A stretch of DNA of 25,257 nt, taken from the NCBI GenBank assembly GCA_016928525.1, contig JAFGKO010000059.1, forward strand, positions 1 through 25,257, given 5' to 3'. Shown in pieces: positions 6,755 to 14,411 of this stretch. Position numbers and translations under genes: made by a program. The stretch is from Anaerolineales bacterium (GTDB lineage Bacteria > Chloroflexota > Anaerolineae > Anaerolineales > Villigracilaceae). The notes below the pieces were generated by a model. It had not been told where the DNA came from and made no database searches. It saw only the letters and a program-made list of their open reading frames with translations. Within the stretch, counting starts at the first letter, position 1; each line of letters begins with the position of its first letter.

Positions 6755-6967
6755 TTATTCCCCCAGATTTAATTCTTTCTTTGCCGTTTTCCAGGGAATA
6801 GTATCTTCTTTAATTGTCCGCAATTGCTTGATCTCTTCAGCATCTTCGGCATCTTCCAGCAAAGCGACGATTTGCTCCCAAACATCCATGTCCACCATCA
6901 CGGCGGATTGCTGCCCGTTTGGGTTTACGACGTATTTTATGGATTTCAGAATGTCGGCGACTGTCAT
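6755..6967 (-). CDS. Antitoxin of the RelE-type pair (Phd/YefM- or RelB-like)
   Basis: A 70-residue acidic protein directly before the RelE-like toxin gene (1-nt gap). The N-terminal part (VADILKSIKYVVNPNGQQSAVMVDMDVWEQIVALLEDAEDAEE) resembles Phd/YefM-type antitoxins, which combine a DNA-binding N-terminus with a toxin-wrapping C-terminus; the C-terminal part (TIPWKTAKKELNL) would wrap the toxin. A good ribosome site (GAGGTGA, 5 nt before ATG 6967) supports the start. The gene is divergent from the small membrane protein at 7029, and the 61-bp gap between them must hold both promoters. Autorepression by the toxin-antitoxin complex is expected from the family. Confidence 0.75.
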   Translation of the reverse strand: MTVADILKSIKYVVNPNGQQSAVMVDMDVWEQIVALLEDAEDAEEIKQLRTIKEDTIPWKTAKKELNLGE

Positions 6968-7016
6968 AATTCACCTCGTGGCTTCATTTTACAACAAAAT
7001 CATTTCTTCCGGCGTG

Positions 7017-7022
7017 TATAAT
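7017..7022 (+). promoter_or_regulatory. -10 element (TATAAT) for a near-leaderless transcript
   Basis: A consensus TATAAT ends only 6 nt before the ATG at 7029. Transcription about 7 nt downstream of the box would begin at or beside the start codon. No Shine-Dalgarno sequence is present. A clear -35 box was not found, so the promoter is inferred from the -10 alone. Confidence 0.55.
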
Positions 7023-7028
7023 ACTGCT

Positions 7029-7199
7029 ATGGCAAGAAAAATCCGCTTGGTGTTGGCGATCTTGATTCTAACGCTATCCCTGGCGCTGCTGGTTTGGGGC
7101 TTATGGCCCAATCTGGTGGAGACGCGCATCCTGCCGGTGGACCCGGGTCAGATGCAGTTGCCGACGCCGGTTTCGTTTTATATTGGAGCGACGGGGTAG
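7029..7199 (+). CDS. Small single-span membrane protein of unknown function
   Basis: A 56-residue protein with a basic N-terminus (MARKIR), one hydrophobic segment (about residues 7-24, ending LLVWGLWP) and a short extracytoplasmic tail rich in Pro, Val and Leu. I do not recognise a family. It lacks a ribosome site but has a consensus -10 box immediately upstream, so it is probably read from a leaderless mRNA. Its stop codon is 2 nt before the start of the lipoprotein gene, which points to translational coupling and a shared role at the membrane. The longer frame beginning at 6639 is rejected because it overlaps the antitoxin gene. Confidence 0.6.
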   Translation: MARKIRLVLAILILTLSLALLVWGLWPNLVETRILPVDPGQMQLPTPVSFYIGATG

Positions 7200-7201
7200 G
7201 G

Positions 7202-7993
7202 ATGTCCACGCGAAGAAATCTCTATCTTTTGTTCACCGGACTGGTTTTGATTGCAGCCAGTCTCGCCTGCGGTCTGGGATCTGCGCCGGAAGCGGCTGCT
7301 CCTGAAATGACCGCAGCGGCTGAACCTGGCGCGCCCGAAGAACCGACTGCAGGGGTCCCGGTAGCGCTGCCGACGCCGACCGTGGTTGGGGCTTTACCGG
7401 GAGCAAACGGGGGGGAGAAAGAAGCGCAACCGGCTATCCTTGAGTCCCGCCGCCTGACCTTGGAATTCCCGCCGGTCATGCGCACGGGCGACTCGGCCCG
7501 CATCCGTTTGCAGTTGGAGGTGGATGACCGCGGCAATATCATACCGACTGCCGTGGTTGAGGGCAACGTTGTTACAGGGGAAGTGGTCGAAATCCCCAAT
7601 TTATATGAAACGCATAACGCAATAGCAGAAGCGCGCCTGGACATGGCCGGTATGGAAGTGCAACCACCGGGGACGATCAGCGAGCCGCTGACGCCTGGGA
7701 AATCGGTCACGTTCTATTGGAGTGTGCGTCCAGAAGAATCCGGACGATATGAAGGTACAGCCTGGCTGCACCTGCGCTTTATTCCCATGACCAGCTTGAG
7801 CGGCGAGCAGGAGAGCCGCATCGCGGTTTCGGTGCAATTTTTGGAGATCGAGGCCAGGTCCTTTTTGGGATTCCTGGATGGTGGTGCAGCGCGCGGCATC
7901 GGCGCATTAGGATCCGTGGTTGGGAGCGTGTTGGGCTTCCCTTTTGTGGACGATTTTGTGAAGTGGCTGTGGAGAAAGGTCAGACGTAAGTAG
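7202..7993 (+). CDS. Predicted lipoprotein of unknown function
   Basis: A 263-residue secreted protein. The signal peptide (MSTRRNLYLLFTGLVLIAAS) ends in a lipobox-like LACG with the lipid cysteine at C23. A low-complexity Ala/Pro/Glu linker follows to about residue 70. A beta-rich domain (about 75-220) has an LTLEFPPVMRTGDSARIRLQLE strand pattern like cell-surface Ig-like or immunity-type folds. The C-terminus is glycine-rich and amphipathic (FLGFLDGGAARGIGALGSVV) with a terminal basic WRKVRRK. The final segment could be a membrane-associated helix, which would be unusual for a lipoprotein. It is coupled to the small membrane protein upstream and precedes the nuoA promoter. No function can be assigned. 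Confidence 0.65.
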   Translation: MSTRRNLYLLFTGLVLIAASLACGLGSAPEAAAPEMTAAAEPGAPEEPTAGVPVALPTPTVVGALPGANGGEKEAQPAILESRRLTLEFPPVMRTGDSARIRLQLEVDDRGNIIPTAVVEGNVVTGEVVEIPNLYETHNAIAEARLDMAGMEVQPPGTISEPLTPGKSVTFYWSVRPEESGRYEGTAWLHLRFIPMTSLSGEQESRIAVSVQFLEIEARSFLGFLDGGAARGIGALGSVVGSVLGFPFVDDFVKWLWRKVRRK

Positions 7994-8084
7994 CTTGAAA
8001 TTTTAAGAGAACTTGCATAAAAATTGTGGAATCCGTACCGGACAAATACGTGACGAATATCACCTGAATTATTGACATGCATTC

Positions 8085-8114
8085 TTTTGCCCCTATTGGG
8101 CTATATGGTACAAT
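8085..8114 (+). promoter_or_regulatory. Promoter of nuoA with an extended -10 box
   Basis: An extended -10 (TGGTACAAT, 8106-8114) has a poor -35 candidate (TTTTGC, 8085-8090) at 18 bp. A better -35 sequence, TTGACA at 8072-8077, lies too far away for this -10 but is 16 bp from a TATTGG. Transcription near 8121 would leave a leader of about 40 nt with a GGGAG ribosome site before ATG 8162. Confidence 0.5.
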
Positions 8115-8161
8115 GCCAGCGACCCCAAACAAGGGCAATTTCTATAACTTTGGGAGTGCTT

Positions 8162-8518
8162 ATGCAGAACGAATGGCTGTACATCGGATTATTTCTGATT
8201 GTCGGAGTGGCTCTTCCCGCAGCAGCGCTGGTTCTGGCGTGGCTGATTTCGCCGAAGAAGCCAAATCCCATCAAAGACAGCACCTATGAATGCGGTATGG
8301 AGACAGTCGGGGAGAGCTGGGTCCAGTTCAAAGCGCAGTACTATATCTTTGCACTGATTTTCCTGGTCTTCGATGTGGAGACGGTCTTCCTGTTCCCGTG
8401 GGCTGTATCCCTGGGGAAGTTGCCGCTCTTCGCGGTATTGGAGGGTATCGTCTTCATCCTCATCCTCGTCGCCGGCCTGGCGTACGTTTGGCGCAAGGAT
8501 GCGTTGGAGTGGGTTTGA
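8162..8518 (+). CDS. nuoA: NADH-quinone oxidoreductase subunit A
   Basis: A 118-residue, three-helix membrane subunit of complex I at the junction of the peripheral and membrane arms, near the quinone channel. The hallmark block from YECGMETVG through FDVETVFLFPWA is intact, including the acidic residues conserved in the family. The start at 8162 has GGGAG about 6 nt upstream; longer in-frame starts (8072) overlap the promoter. In most genomes nuoA is followed by nuoB, C and D. Here a terminator-like hairpin follows and the next gene is nuoH, so nuoA has its own promoter and possibly its own transcript. Confidence 0.93.
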   Translation: MQNEWLYIGLFLIVGVALPAAALVLAWLISPKKPNPIKDSTYECGMETVGESWVQFKAQYYIFALIFLVFDVETVFLFPWAVSLGKLPLFAVLEGIVFILILVAGLAYVWRKDALEWV

Positions 8519-8535
8519 TTTATCTGTAAAACTTA

Positions 8536-8569
8536 AAAAGGCTGATAGGAAACATCCTCTCAGCCTTTT
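8536..8569 (+). terminator. Terminator-like hairpin between nuoA and nuoH
   Basis: A perfect 10-bp stem AAAAGGCTGA/TCAGCCTTTT (8536-8545 with 8560-8569) has an inner AGGA/TCCT stem and is followed by ATTTGTG. It lies 17 nt after the nuoA stop and 25 nt before nuoH. It should reduce or stop transcription into nuoH, or act as an attenuator inside the cluster. Confidence 0.75.
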
Positions 8570-8593
8570 ATTTGTGTGTTAGAGGAGTGTTCC

Positions 8594-9796
8594 ATGAATT
8601 TTTGGACCAACCCAATTCAAGTGGCGGCTGATTGGCTGATGAATCTGTTCACGAGCTGGGGCATGGCGGAAGGCCTGGCGAACGTACTCATCAACCTGCT
8701 TGGGATCGTCATCTTGGTCAGCATCATGCTGGTGATTGACATTTTGTTGGTCTGGATCGAGCGCAAGGTCGTTGCTCGCTTCCAGGACCGGCTGGGGCCG
8801 AACCGTGTGGGTCCGTTCGGTTTGATCCAGCCGTTTGCCGACATCATCAAATTGTTCATCAAAGAGAACATCACCCCGGCAGGTGTGGACAAGGTGGTCT
8901 ACAACCTGGCCCCGATCCTGTCGGTCTTCTCAGTGCTGATCTTATGGGCGATCATCCCGCTGGCCCCGGTCATCATTGGCGTGGACTTGAACGTTGGTCT
9001 GTTGTACCTGGTGGCCGCAGGTGCGATTGGCACCCTGTCCATCATTATGGCGGGCTGGTCGTCGAATAACAAGTTTGCGTTGCTGGGCGCTTTCCGCCAG
9101 GTGGCCGCCATGATTTCGTATGAAATCCCGATGGTGGTGGCCCTGCTCATCCCGACCGTCCTGGCCGGGACGATGGGCATGCTCGGCATCAGCGAAGCGC
9201 AGGGTGGCATGTGGTATGTCTTCCTTTCGCCGCTGGGCGCGTTGATTTTCCTGATCAGCGCCGTGGCGGAGTTGGGACGCGCGCCCTTTGACCTGAGCGA
9301 AGGTGAATCCGAAGTTGTGGCCGGGTTCCATATCGAGTACTCTGGGATGAAGTTCGGCTGGTTCTACGCGGGCGAACTGCTGCATGCCTTCACCTTCGGC
9401 GGTTTCTGGGGCATCCTGTTCTTCGGCGGTTATCACTTCTTTGGACTGGAAAACCTGGGTCCGCTGGTTGCGGCGGCGATCGTGCTCTTCAAAGCTTTGC
9501 TGGGCTATTGGGTCATCATGTGGATCAAGTACACGCTGATGCGCATCCGCATCGACCATATGCTGGCCTTCAACTGGAAATTCCTGGTCCCGCTCTCCCT
9601 GGTTGTTCTGATGGTGACAGCTTTGCTGAATACGCTTCTGCGCGACGCCTCGACCTGGGTCATGGGCCTGAGCATGTTCCTGGCGAACGCCCTGATCGCC
9701 TGGATCACAATCGAGATCCTGCGTGGCCGCAGCCGGGTGGAGCGAGAAAAGACGGAAGGACCTGCGCATACTCCAATGGAAGTGGCGCAGCATTAA
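8594..9796 (+). CDS. nuoH: NADH-quinone oxidoreductase subunit H
   Basis: This 400-residue multi-helix subunit forms part of the quinone-binding chamber where the peripheral arm meets the membrane arm. Family signatures are present: the WIERKVVARFQDRLGPNRVG loop, GLIQPFADIIKL, and the acidic SEGESEVVAGFHIEYS loop, which is part of the proton-coupling charged axis. The start at 8594 follows AGAGGAG by about 6 nt and is preferred to 8576. It is the first gene of the H-J-K-L-M-M'-N run; nuoI, which normally sits between nuoH and nuoJ, is missing. Confidence 0.95.
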   Translation: MNFWTNPIQVAADWLMNLFTSWGMAEGLANVLINLLGIVILVSIMLVIDILLVWIERKVVARFQDRLGPNRVGPFGLIQPFADIIKLFIKENITPAGVDKVVYNLAPILSVFSVLILWAIIPLAPVIIGVDLNVGLLYLVAAGAIGTLSIIMAGWSSNNKFALLGAFRQVAAMISYEIPMVVALLIPTVLAGTMGMLGISEAQGGMWYVFLSPLGALIFLISAVAELGRAPFDLSEGESEVVAGFHIEYSGMKFGWFYAGELLHAFTFGGFWGILFFGGYHFFGLENLGPLVAAAIVLFKALLGYWVIMWIKYTLMRIRIDHMLAFNWKFLVPLSLVVLMVTALLNTLLRDASTWVMGLSMFLANALIAWITIEILRGRSRVEREKTEGPAHTPMEVAQH

Positions 9797-9814
9797 TAGG
9801 CGGGAGGAACTGAT

Positions 9815-10333
9815 ATGACAATTCTCTTTCTGATAACTGCGGTGGTCATTCTGGCTTCGGCCATGATGGTCGTGACCTCCCGCAACCTGGTGCATGCCGC
9901 GTTGTGGCTGGTCTCTGCCCTGTTTGGCGTCGCGGTGCTGTATGCCCTGCTCAATGCCGGTTTCCTGGCGGTGGTGCAGGTGGTGGTTTATATTGGCGCG
10001 ATTGCGATCCTGTTCATTTTCGCAGTCATGCTAACCCGCAGGGAAATGCGTGAAACAGGTCCCGGCTTGAACAAGAACTGGTGGGTCTCTGCGCTGGTCA
10101 GCCTGCTGGTCTTTGGCGGGCTAGCGTTCCTGCTCTCGAACTGGAGCGGCTTCTCGCAAACCTCAGCAGAGCTCCCGTCCGGGTTCGATGCGGTCAGCGC
10201 GCTGGGCGATGCGCTGATCTCTCCCGATGCGTTTGTTCTGCCGTTCGAAGTGGCCTCTGTCCTGCTGGTAACGGCGTTAGTCGGCGCGGTCTATATCGCG
10301 TTCAACCCCCGTTCCGGGGACGATAGGAAATAG
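9815..10333 (+). CDS. nuoJ: NADH-quinone oxidoreductase subunit J
   Basis: A 172-residue, five-helix membrane subunit of complex I. The family core (NLVHAALWLVSALFGVAVLY, then the AVVQVVVYIGAIAILFIFAVML helix with the flexible bulge region) is intact. The ribosome site GGGAGG lies 8 nt before ATG 9815. It follows nuoH by 18 nt without nuoI between them. Family knowledge: the third helix of NuoJ rearranges during turnover to gate proton transfer along the membrane arm. Confidence 0.94.
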   Translation: MTILFLITAVVILASAMMVVTSRNLVHAALWLVSALFGVAVLYALLNAGFLAVVQVVVYIGAIAILFIFAVMLTRREMRETGPGLNKNWWVSALVSLLVFGGLAFLLSNWSGFSQTSAELPSGFDAVSALGDALISPDAFVLPFEVASVLLVTALVGAVYIAFNPRSGDDRK

Positions 10334-10342
10334 GAGCAGACC

Positions 10343-10651
10343 ATGATCCCACTTTCCTGGTATCTCATTCTCTCCGCCGCGCTGTTCAGTATTGGTCTGT
10401 TTGGTGTGCTGGCCCGCAGGAATGCGATCGCCATCCTGCTGGGCGTCGAGTTGATGCTGAACGCGGTGAATATCAACCTGGTGGCCTTCTGGCGCTATTT
10501 GAACCCCGTCCAGATGACCGGCCAGGTGTTTGCCATTATCGTTTTCGCTGTGGCAGCCGCGGAAGTTGCGGTCGGCCTGGCGTTGGTGATCTCGGTCTAT
10601 CGCAATCGCAAGACGGTGGTGGCCGATGAACTCGACATGATGAAGTGGTAG
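10343..10651 (+). CDS. nuoK: NADH-quinone oxidoreductase subunit K
   Basis: A 102-residue, three-helix antiporter-like subunit that carries protons between NuoJ and NuoN. Both membrane glutamates are present: E36 in LLGVELMLNAVNIN, and E74 in AVAAAEVAVGLAL (E36 and E72 in E. coli). Length is normal. It begins 9 nt after nuoJ with AGGAG before the ATG. Confidence 0.95.
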   Translation: MIPLSWYLILSAALFSIGLFGVLARRNAIAILLGVELMLNAVNINLVAFWRYLNPVQMTGQVFAIIVFAVAAAEVAVGLALVISVYRNRKTVVADELDMMKW

Positions 10652-10660
10652 GGACATGTT

Positions 10661-12820
10661 ATGGCAACTGAGACTCTTATCTGGTTAATCCCCCTCCCGC
10701 CCGTCCTGGCGTTCTTCTTGATCGTCCTGTTCACGAACAAGAATAAGGCCCTGAGCCACACCGTGGGTGTGGGCGCGGCGGCTCTCTCGTGGCTGGGCAG
10801 TATGATTGTTTTCTTCCGCGCGATCGGGACAGAACACCTTGGCGAGCATCCATTTGAATCGTCGTTCCCCTGGCTGCCGACCGGCGATACCTGGTTCAAC
10901 ATCGGCGTGCTGATCGACCCGTTCGGTGCGGCTGTGTTGTTCTTCGTAGCCTGGACGATCTTCATGATCTTCCTGTATAGCGTGGGCTATCAAAACTACG
11001 GACAACCCAAGGGCGATCACGACCGGGCCGGCCTGCCCCCGCACGGCGCAACCGTGACGGACGAGCATGGCCACAAGCACATGGTCCCGTCGGTCGAGCC
11101 GATGTACTCGCGCTTCTTTGCCTTCCTGGGCCTGTTTGCCTTCGGGATGTACACGCTGGTGGTTTCCGACAACCTGCTGACCATGTTTGTTGGCTGGGAG
11201 ATCATGGGCTTGTGCTCGTACCTGTTGATCGGCTTCTGGTATGGCAAGCCCTCGGCGCGCGATGCCATGATCAAGGCTTTCATGACCACTCGTGTTGGCG
11301 ATGTGTTCATGCTGCTGGGTATCGCTTTCCTTTACTCAGTAACTGGCACCCTTTCCTACCGTGAAATCTTCGCGGAATGGCTGCCCAAATTAGCAGCTGC
11401 ACAGACGCCAATCCTTGGCCTATCTGCTGCTGGATTGATCGCTTTGTTGCTCTTCATCGGCACGATCGGCAAATCCGCGCAGTGGCCGCTGCACGTCTGG
11501 CTGCCCGACGCAATGGAAGGCCCGACCCCGGTCAGCGCGATGATCCATGCGGCCACGATGGTTTCTGCTGGTGTGTACGCGGTCATCCGCATGTTCCCGC
11601 TGCTGACGGCGGACTTCACCGGCCACGGCCTGACGACCGCCATGAGCGTGGTGGCTTTCATCGGTGCTTTCACGGCGTTGTTCTCGGCAACCATCGCGGT
11701 GGCGCAGAATGATATCAAACGCGTGCTGGCTTATTCCACTATCTCTCAACTGGGCTTCATGATCGCGGCAGCCGGGATTGGCGCATATGTTGCGGCGGCT
11801 TTCCACCTGATCACGCACGCCTTCTTCAAGGCGCTGCTCTTCCTGGGTTCCGGCTCAGTCATTCACGGCATGGAACATGGCGTATTACATACCGGTAACC
11901 ACAAGGTCGATCCACAGGATATGTTCAACATGGGCGGTTTACGAAAGAAGATGCCCATCACCTTCTGGACCTTCCTGATCGGTGGCTTTGCCCTGTCCGG
12001 TTTCCCGCTGGTCACGGCGGGTTTCTGGTCCAAGGACGAAATCCTGGCGGATGCCTGGGCGCACGGTCACATGGCGGTCTTCATCACTTTGGCTGTTGCG
12101 GCTTTCCTGACGGCTTTCTACACCATGCGCCAGATCACGTTGACCTTCCTGGGTGAAGCGCGCACGAAAGAAGCCGAACACGCCCAGGAGACTCCCTGGA
12201 CGATGACCGTCCCGCTGATGGTGCTGGCCTTCTTTGCCGTCGCTTACGGTTGGGTCGGCATTCCTGAGCACTTCCCGGTGCTGGGCGGGATCGTCCCGAA
12301 CTGGTTCCACGATTTCGTGGGGCACACGTTGGCCGAAGTCCCGGCGGCGCCCGAATTCAGTTGGATTCCCCTGTTGACATCCCTGGTTGTCGCCCTCGGC
12401 GGCCTGTTCTTTGGCTGGTTGGTCTATCGCAATGTCAAATCGCCCGCGGAAGACAAATTACAGATCCCGGTTTTGAAGAACAAGTGGTACTTTGATGAAG
12501 CTTATGACTTCTTGTTTATCAAACCTACCTACTGGTTTGCTGAAACTTTCGTCTACAAGTGGATGGACAAGGGCGTGATCGATGGTATCCTGCACGCCTT
12601 TGGTAAGGTGACAGCCTTCCTCGGTACGAACATTCGTAATTACATAGACAAGCTGATTATCAACGAGTTAATTGGCGATGGCACTGCCCGTGTGGCCCAA
12701 TGGTTCGGTGGTCGCCTGCAACCATTGCAGACTGGCCGCATCCAACAGTACATGCTGGCCTCGCTGGGTTTGCTGATCATCGTCGGCGGCTTGTTATTCT
12801 CTCTGCTGGTGGGCGGGTAA
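10661..12820 (+). CDS. nuoL: NADH-quinone oxidoreductase subunit L with a lengthened lateral helix
   Basis: A 719-residue antiporter-like proton-pumping subunit, the distal one in complex I. The key charges are present: E180 in the TM5 WEIMG motif, K271 in TM7 (GTIGKSAQWPLHVW) and K458 in TM12 (GFWSKDEIL). Usual length is about 610-660. The extra length falls in two places. One is a His/Asp-rich soluble loop near 115-147 (KGDHDRAGLPPHG, DEHGHKH). The other is the region after W609 where the amphipathic lateral helix runs along the membrane arm: about residues 651-683 are additional compared with ordinary NuoL, before the final anchoring helix (about 697-719). Known family work links such insertions to complexes with an extra NuoM, which is present next door. 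Confidence 0.93.
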   Translation: MATETLIWLIPLPPVLAFFLIVLFTNKNKALSHTVGVGAAALSWLGSMIVFFRAIGTEHLGEHPFESSFPWLPTGDTWFNIGVLIDPFGAAVLFFVAWTIFMIFLYSVGYQNYGQPKGDHDRAGLPPHGATVTDEHGHKHMVPSVEPMYSRFFAFLGLFAFGMYTLVVSDNLLTMFVGWEIMGLCSYLLIGFWYGKPSARDAMIKAFMTTRVGDVFMLLGIAFLYSVTGTLSYREIFAEWLPKLAAAQTPILGLSAAGLIALLLFIGTIGKSAQWPLHVWLPDAMEGPTPVSAMIHAATMVSAGVYAVIRMFPLLTADFTGHGLTTAMSVVAFIGAFTALFSATIAVAQNDIKRVLAYSTISQLGFMIAAAGIGAYVAAAFHLITHAFFKALLFLGSGSVIHGMEHGVLHTGNHKVDPQDMFNMGGLRKKMPITFWTFLIGGFALSGFPLVTAGFWSKDEILADAWAHGHMAVFITLAVAAFLTAFYTMRQITLTFLGEARTKEAEHAQETPWTMTVPLMVLAFFAVAYGWVGIPEHFPVLGGIVPNWFHDFVGHTLAEVPAAPEFSWIPLLTSLVVALGGLFFGWLVYRNVKSPAEDKLQIPVLKNKWYFDEAYDFLFIKPTYWFAETFVYKWMDKGVIDGILHAFGKVTAFLGTNIRNYIDKLIINELIGDGTARVAQWFGGRLQPLQTGRIQQYMLASLGLLIIVGGLLFSLLVGG

Positions 12821-12829
12821 AAGGAGACC

Positions 12830-14404
12830 ATGATGGATTTCATCAACAACTATCTTCTGAGCCTGATACTTTTCTCGCCCGCTCTGGTGGCGCTGGTCCT
12901 GTTTTTCCTGCCCAGGAACGAGATGAAGCTCATCCGCTGGACAGCGCTGGTTGGCAGTCTGTTCCCGTTTGTGCTTTCTCTACTACTCTGGTCACGCTTC
13001 AACCTGAACGGGATTGGTTTCCAATTCGAAGAACAATATAAGTGGTACGAAGCGATCAACTCCACTTTGCATCTGGGGGTGGACGGCCTGTCCCTGACCA
13101 TGGTCTTGCTGACCACTCTCCTGACGCCGCTGGCGATCCTGGCTTCGTTCAGCATTACCGACCGCGTCAAGGCCTATATGATGCTGTTCCTGTTCCTTGA
13201 GATGGGCATGCTGGGCGTCTTCATGGCGCTCGACCTGCTGGTCTTCTTTGTCTTCTGGGAGATCGGCCTCGTTCCGATGTACTTCCTCATCAACCAGTGG
13301 GGCAGCGCCAACCGGGACTACGCTTCGCTCAAGTTCATGATCTACACGATGGGTGGCTCCCTTGGTCTTTTGCTGGCGGTCCAGATGCTGGGCGTCGCTT
13401 TCGGGACCTACGACCTGCCTCGCCTCTATGAACTTTGGCCTGCGGCTCAATCCTTGTCCAACCTCCCGGCCTGGCTGAATGTTGCGACCGTCAAAACAGT
13501 CGCCTTCTGGGCCTTCGTGATCGCATTTGCGGTCAAAGTCCCGCTGTGGCCGTTCCACACCTGGCTGCCCGATGCGCATACTGAAGCTCCCACTGCTGGC
13601 TCGATGATCCTGGCGGGTGTGCTGTTGAAGCTGGGCGCGTACGGCTTCCTGCGCCTGATCCTGCCGTTGTACCCGGAGCAGGCCAAAGACTTTGCAGGTG
13701 CACTGGCTTTCCTGGCGACGGCGGCCATCGTATTCGGCGCGTTTGGTTCCTACGGCCAGACCGACTTCAAGCGCCTGGTTGCGTATTCCTCAGTCAACCA
13801 TATGGGCTTCGTCGTCCTCGGTATAGCGGCGGCAGCTTTCGCCGTCGGGACGACCGATGCGACCATCGCCCTGAATGGCGCCATCCTGCAAATGTTCAAC
13901 CATGGTCTTTCGGCAGCCGGCATGTTCTTCCTGGTCGGTGTGATTTATGAGCGTACACACACCCGCAACCTGAATGACTTCGGCGGCCTGTTCCCGCTGG
14001 TTCCTATCTATGGCGGTATCCTGATTTTCACCAGTATGGCCTCGCTCGGTCTGCCCGGTTTGAACGGTTTTATCTCCGAGTTCCTGGTGGTTCGAGGCGC
14101 GTTTGGTGTGGGCGTCAATTCCACGCCCGTGATGACCGTCTATACCGCCATTGGTATGCTGGGTTTGCTTTTTACCGGCGCTTACATCCTGAAAGGGATC
14201 AAGAGTGTGTTGCACGGCCCGCTAAATGAACATTGGGCGCACGGTGACCCCGCCGCTGACGGGCGGGGCGGGCACAAACTGACTGAAATCAACCTCCGCG
14301 AGGTCATTGTCATGGCTCCGCTCATGGTATTGATCCTGTGGATTGGCCTTTACCCCGCCTGGATTTTGGACGTAATCAATCGGGCTGTTGTGGCCTTGTT
14401 CTAA
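12830..14404 (+). CDS. nuoM: NADH-quinone oxidoreductase subunit M, first copy
   Basis: A 524-residue antiporter-like proton-pumping subunit. All channel residues match the canonical NuoM: E144 (TM5, FWEIGLVPMY; the same number as in E. coli), K236 (TM7, AVKVPLWPFHTWLPDAH), K267 (TM8, LLKLGAYG) and an acidic residue in TM12 (GFISEF). Two adjacent ATG codons (12830 and 12833) follow AAGGAG at 12821-12826; the second has the better spacing, so translation may start at either. It lies 9 nt after nuoL and 7 nt before the second nuoM. It is the ordinary pump of the pair. Confidence 0.94.
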   Translation: MMDFINNYLLSLILFSPALVALVLFFLPRNEMKLIRWTALVGSLFPFVLSLLLWSRFNLNGIGFQFEEQYKWYEAINSTLHLGVDGLSLTMVLLTTLLTPLAILASFSITDRVKAYMMLFLFLEMGMLGVFMALDLLVFFVFWEIGLVPMYFLINQWGSANRDYASLKFMIYTMGGSLGLLLAVQMLGVAFGTYDLPRLYELWPAAQSLSNLPAWLNVATVKTVAFWAFVIAFAVKVPLWPFHTWLPDAHTEAPTAGSMILAGVLLKLGAYGFLRLILPLYPEQAKDFAGALAFLATAAIVFGAFGSYGQTDFKRLVAYSSVNHMGFVVLGIAAAAFAVGTTDATIALNGAILQMFNHGLSAAGMFFLVGVIYERTHTRNLNDFGGLFPLVPIYGGILIFTSMASLGLPGLNGFISEFLVVRGAFGVGVNSTPVMTVYTAIGMLGLLFTGAYILKGIKSVLHGPLNEHWAHGDPAADGRGGHKLTEINLREVIVMAPLMVLILWIGLYPAWILDVINRAVVALF

Positions 14405-14411
14405 GAGGTGA

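Noticed and set aside
3040..6967. An insertion sequence or integrated element
   Set aside because: No transposase, integrase, or clear flanking att or target duplications were found; only short duplicated gene starts and hairpins.
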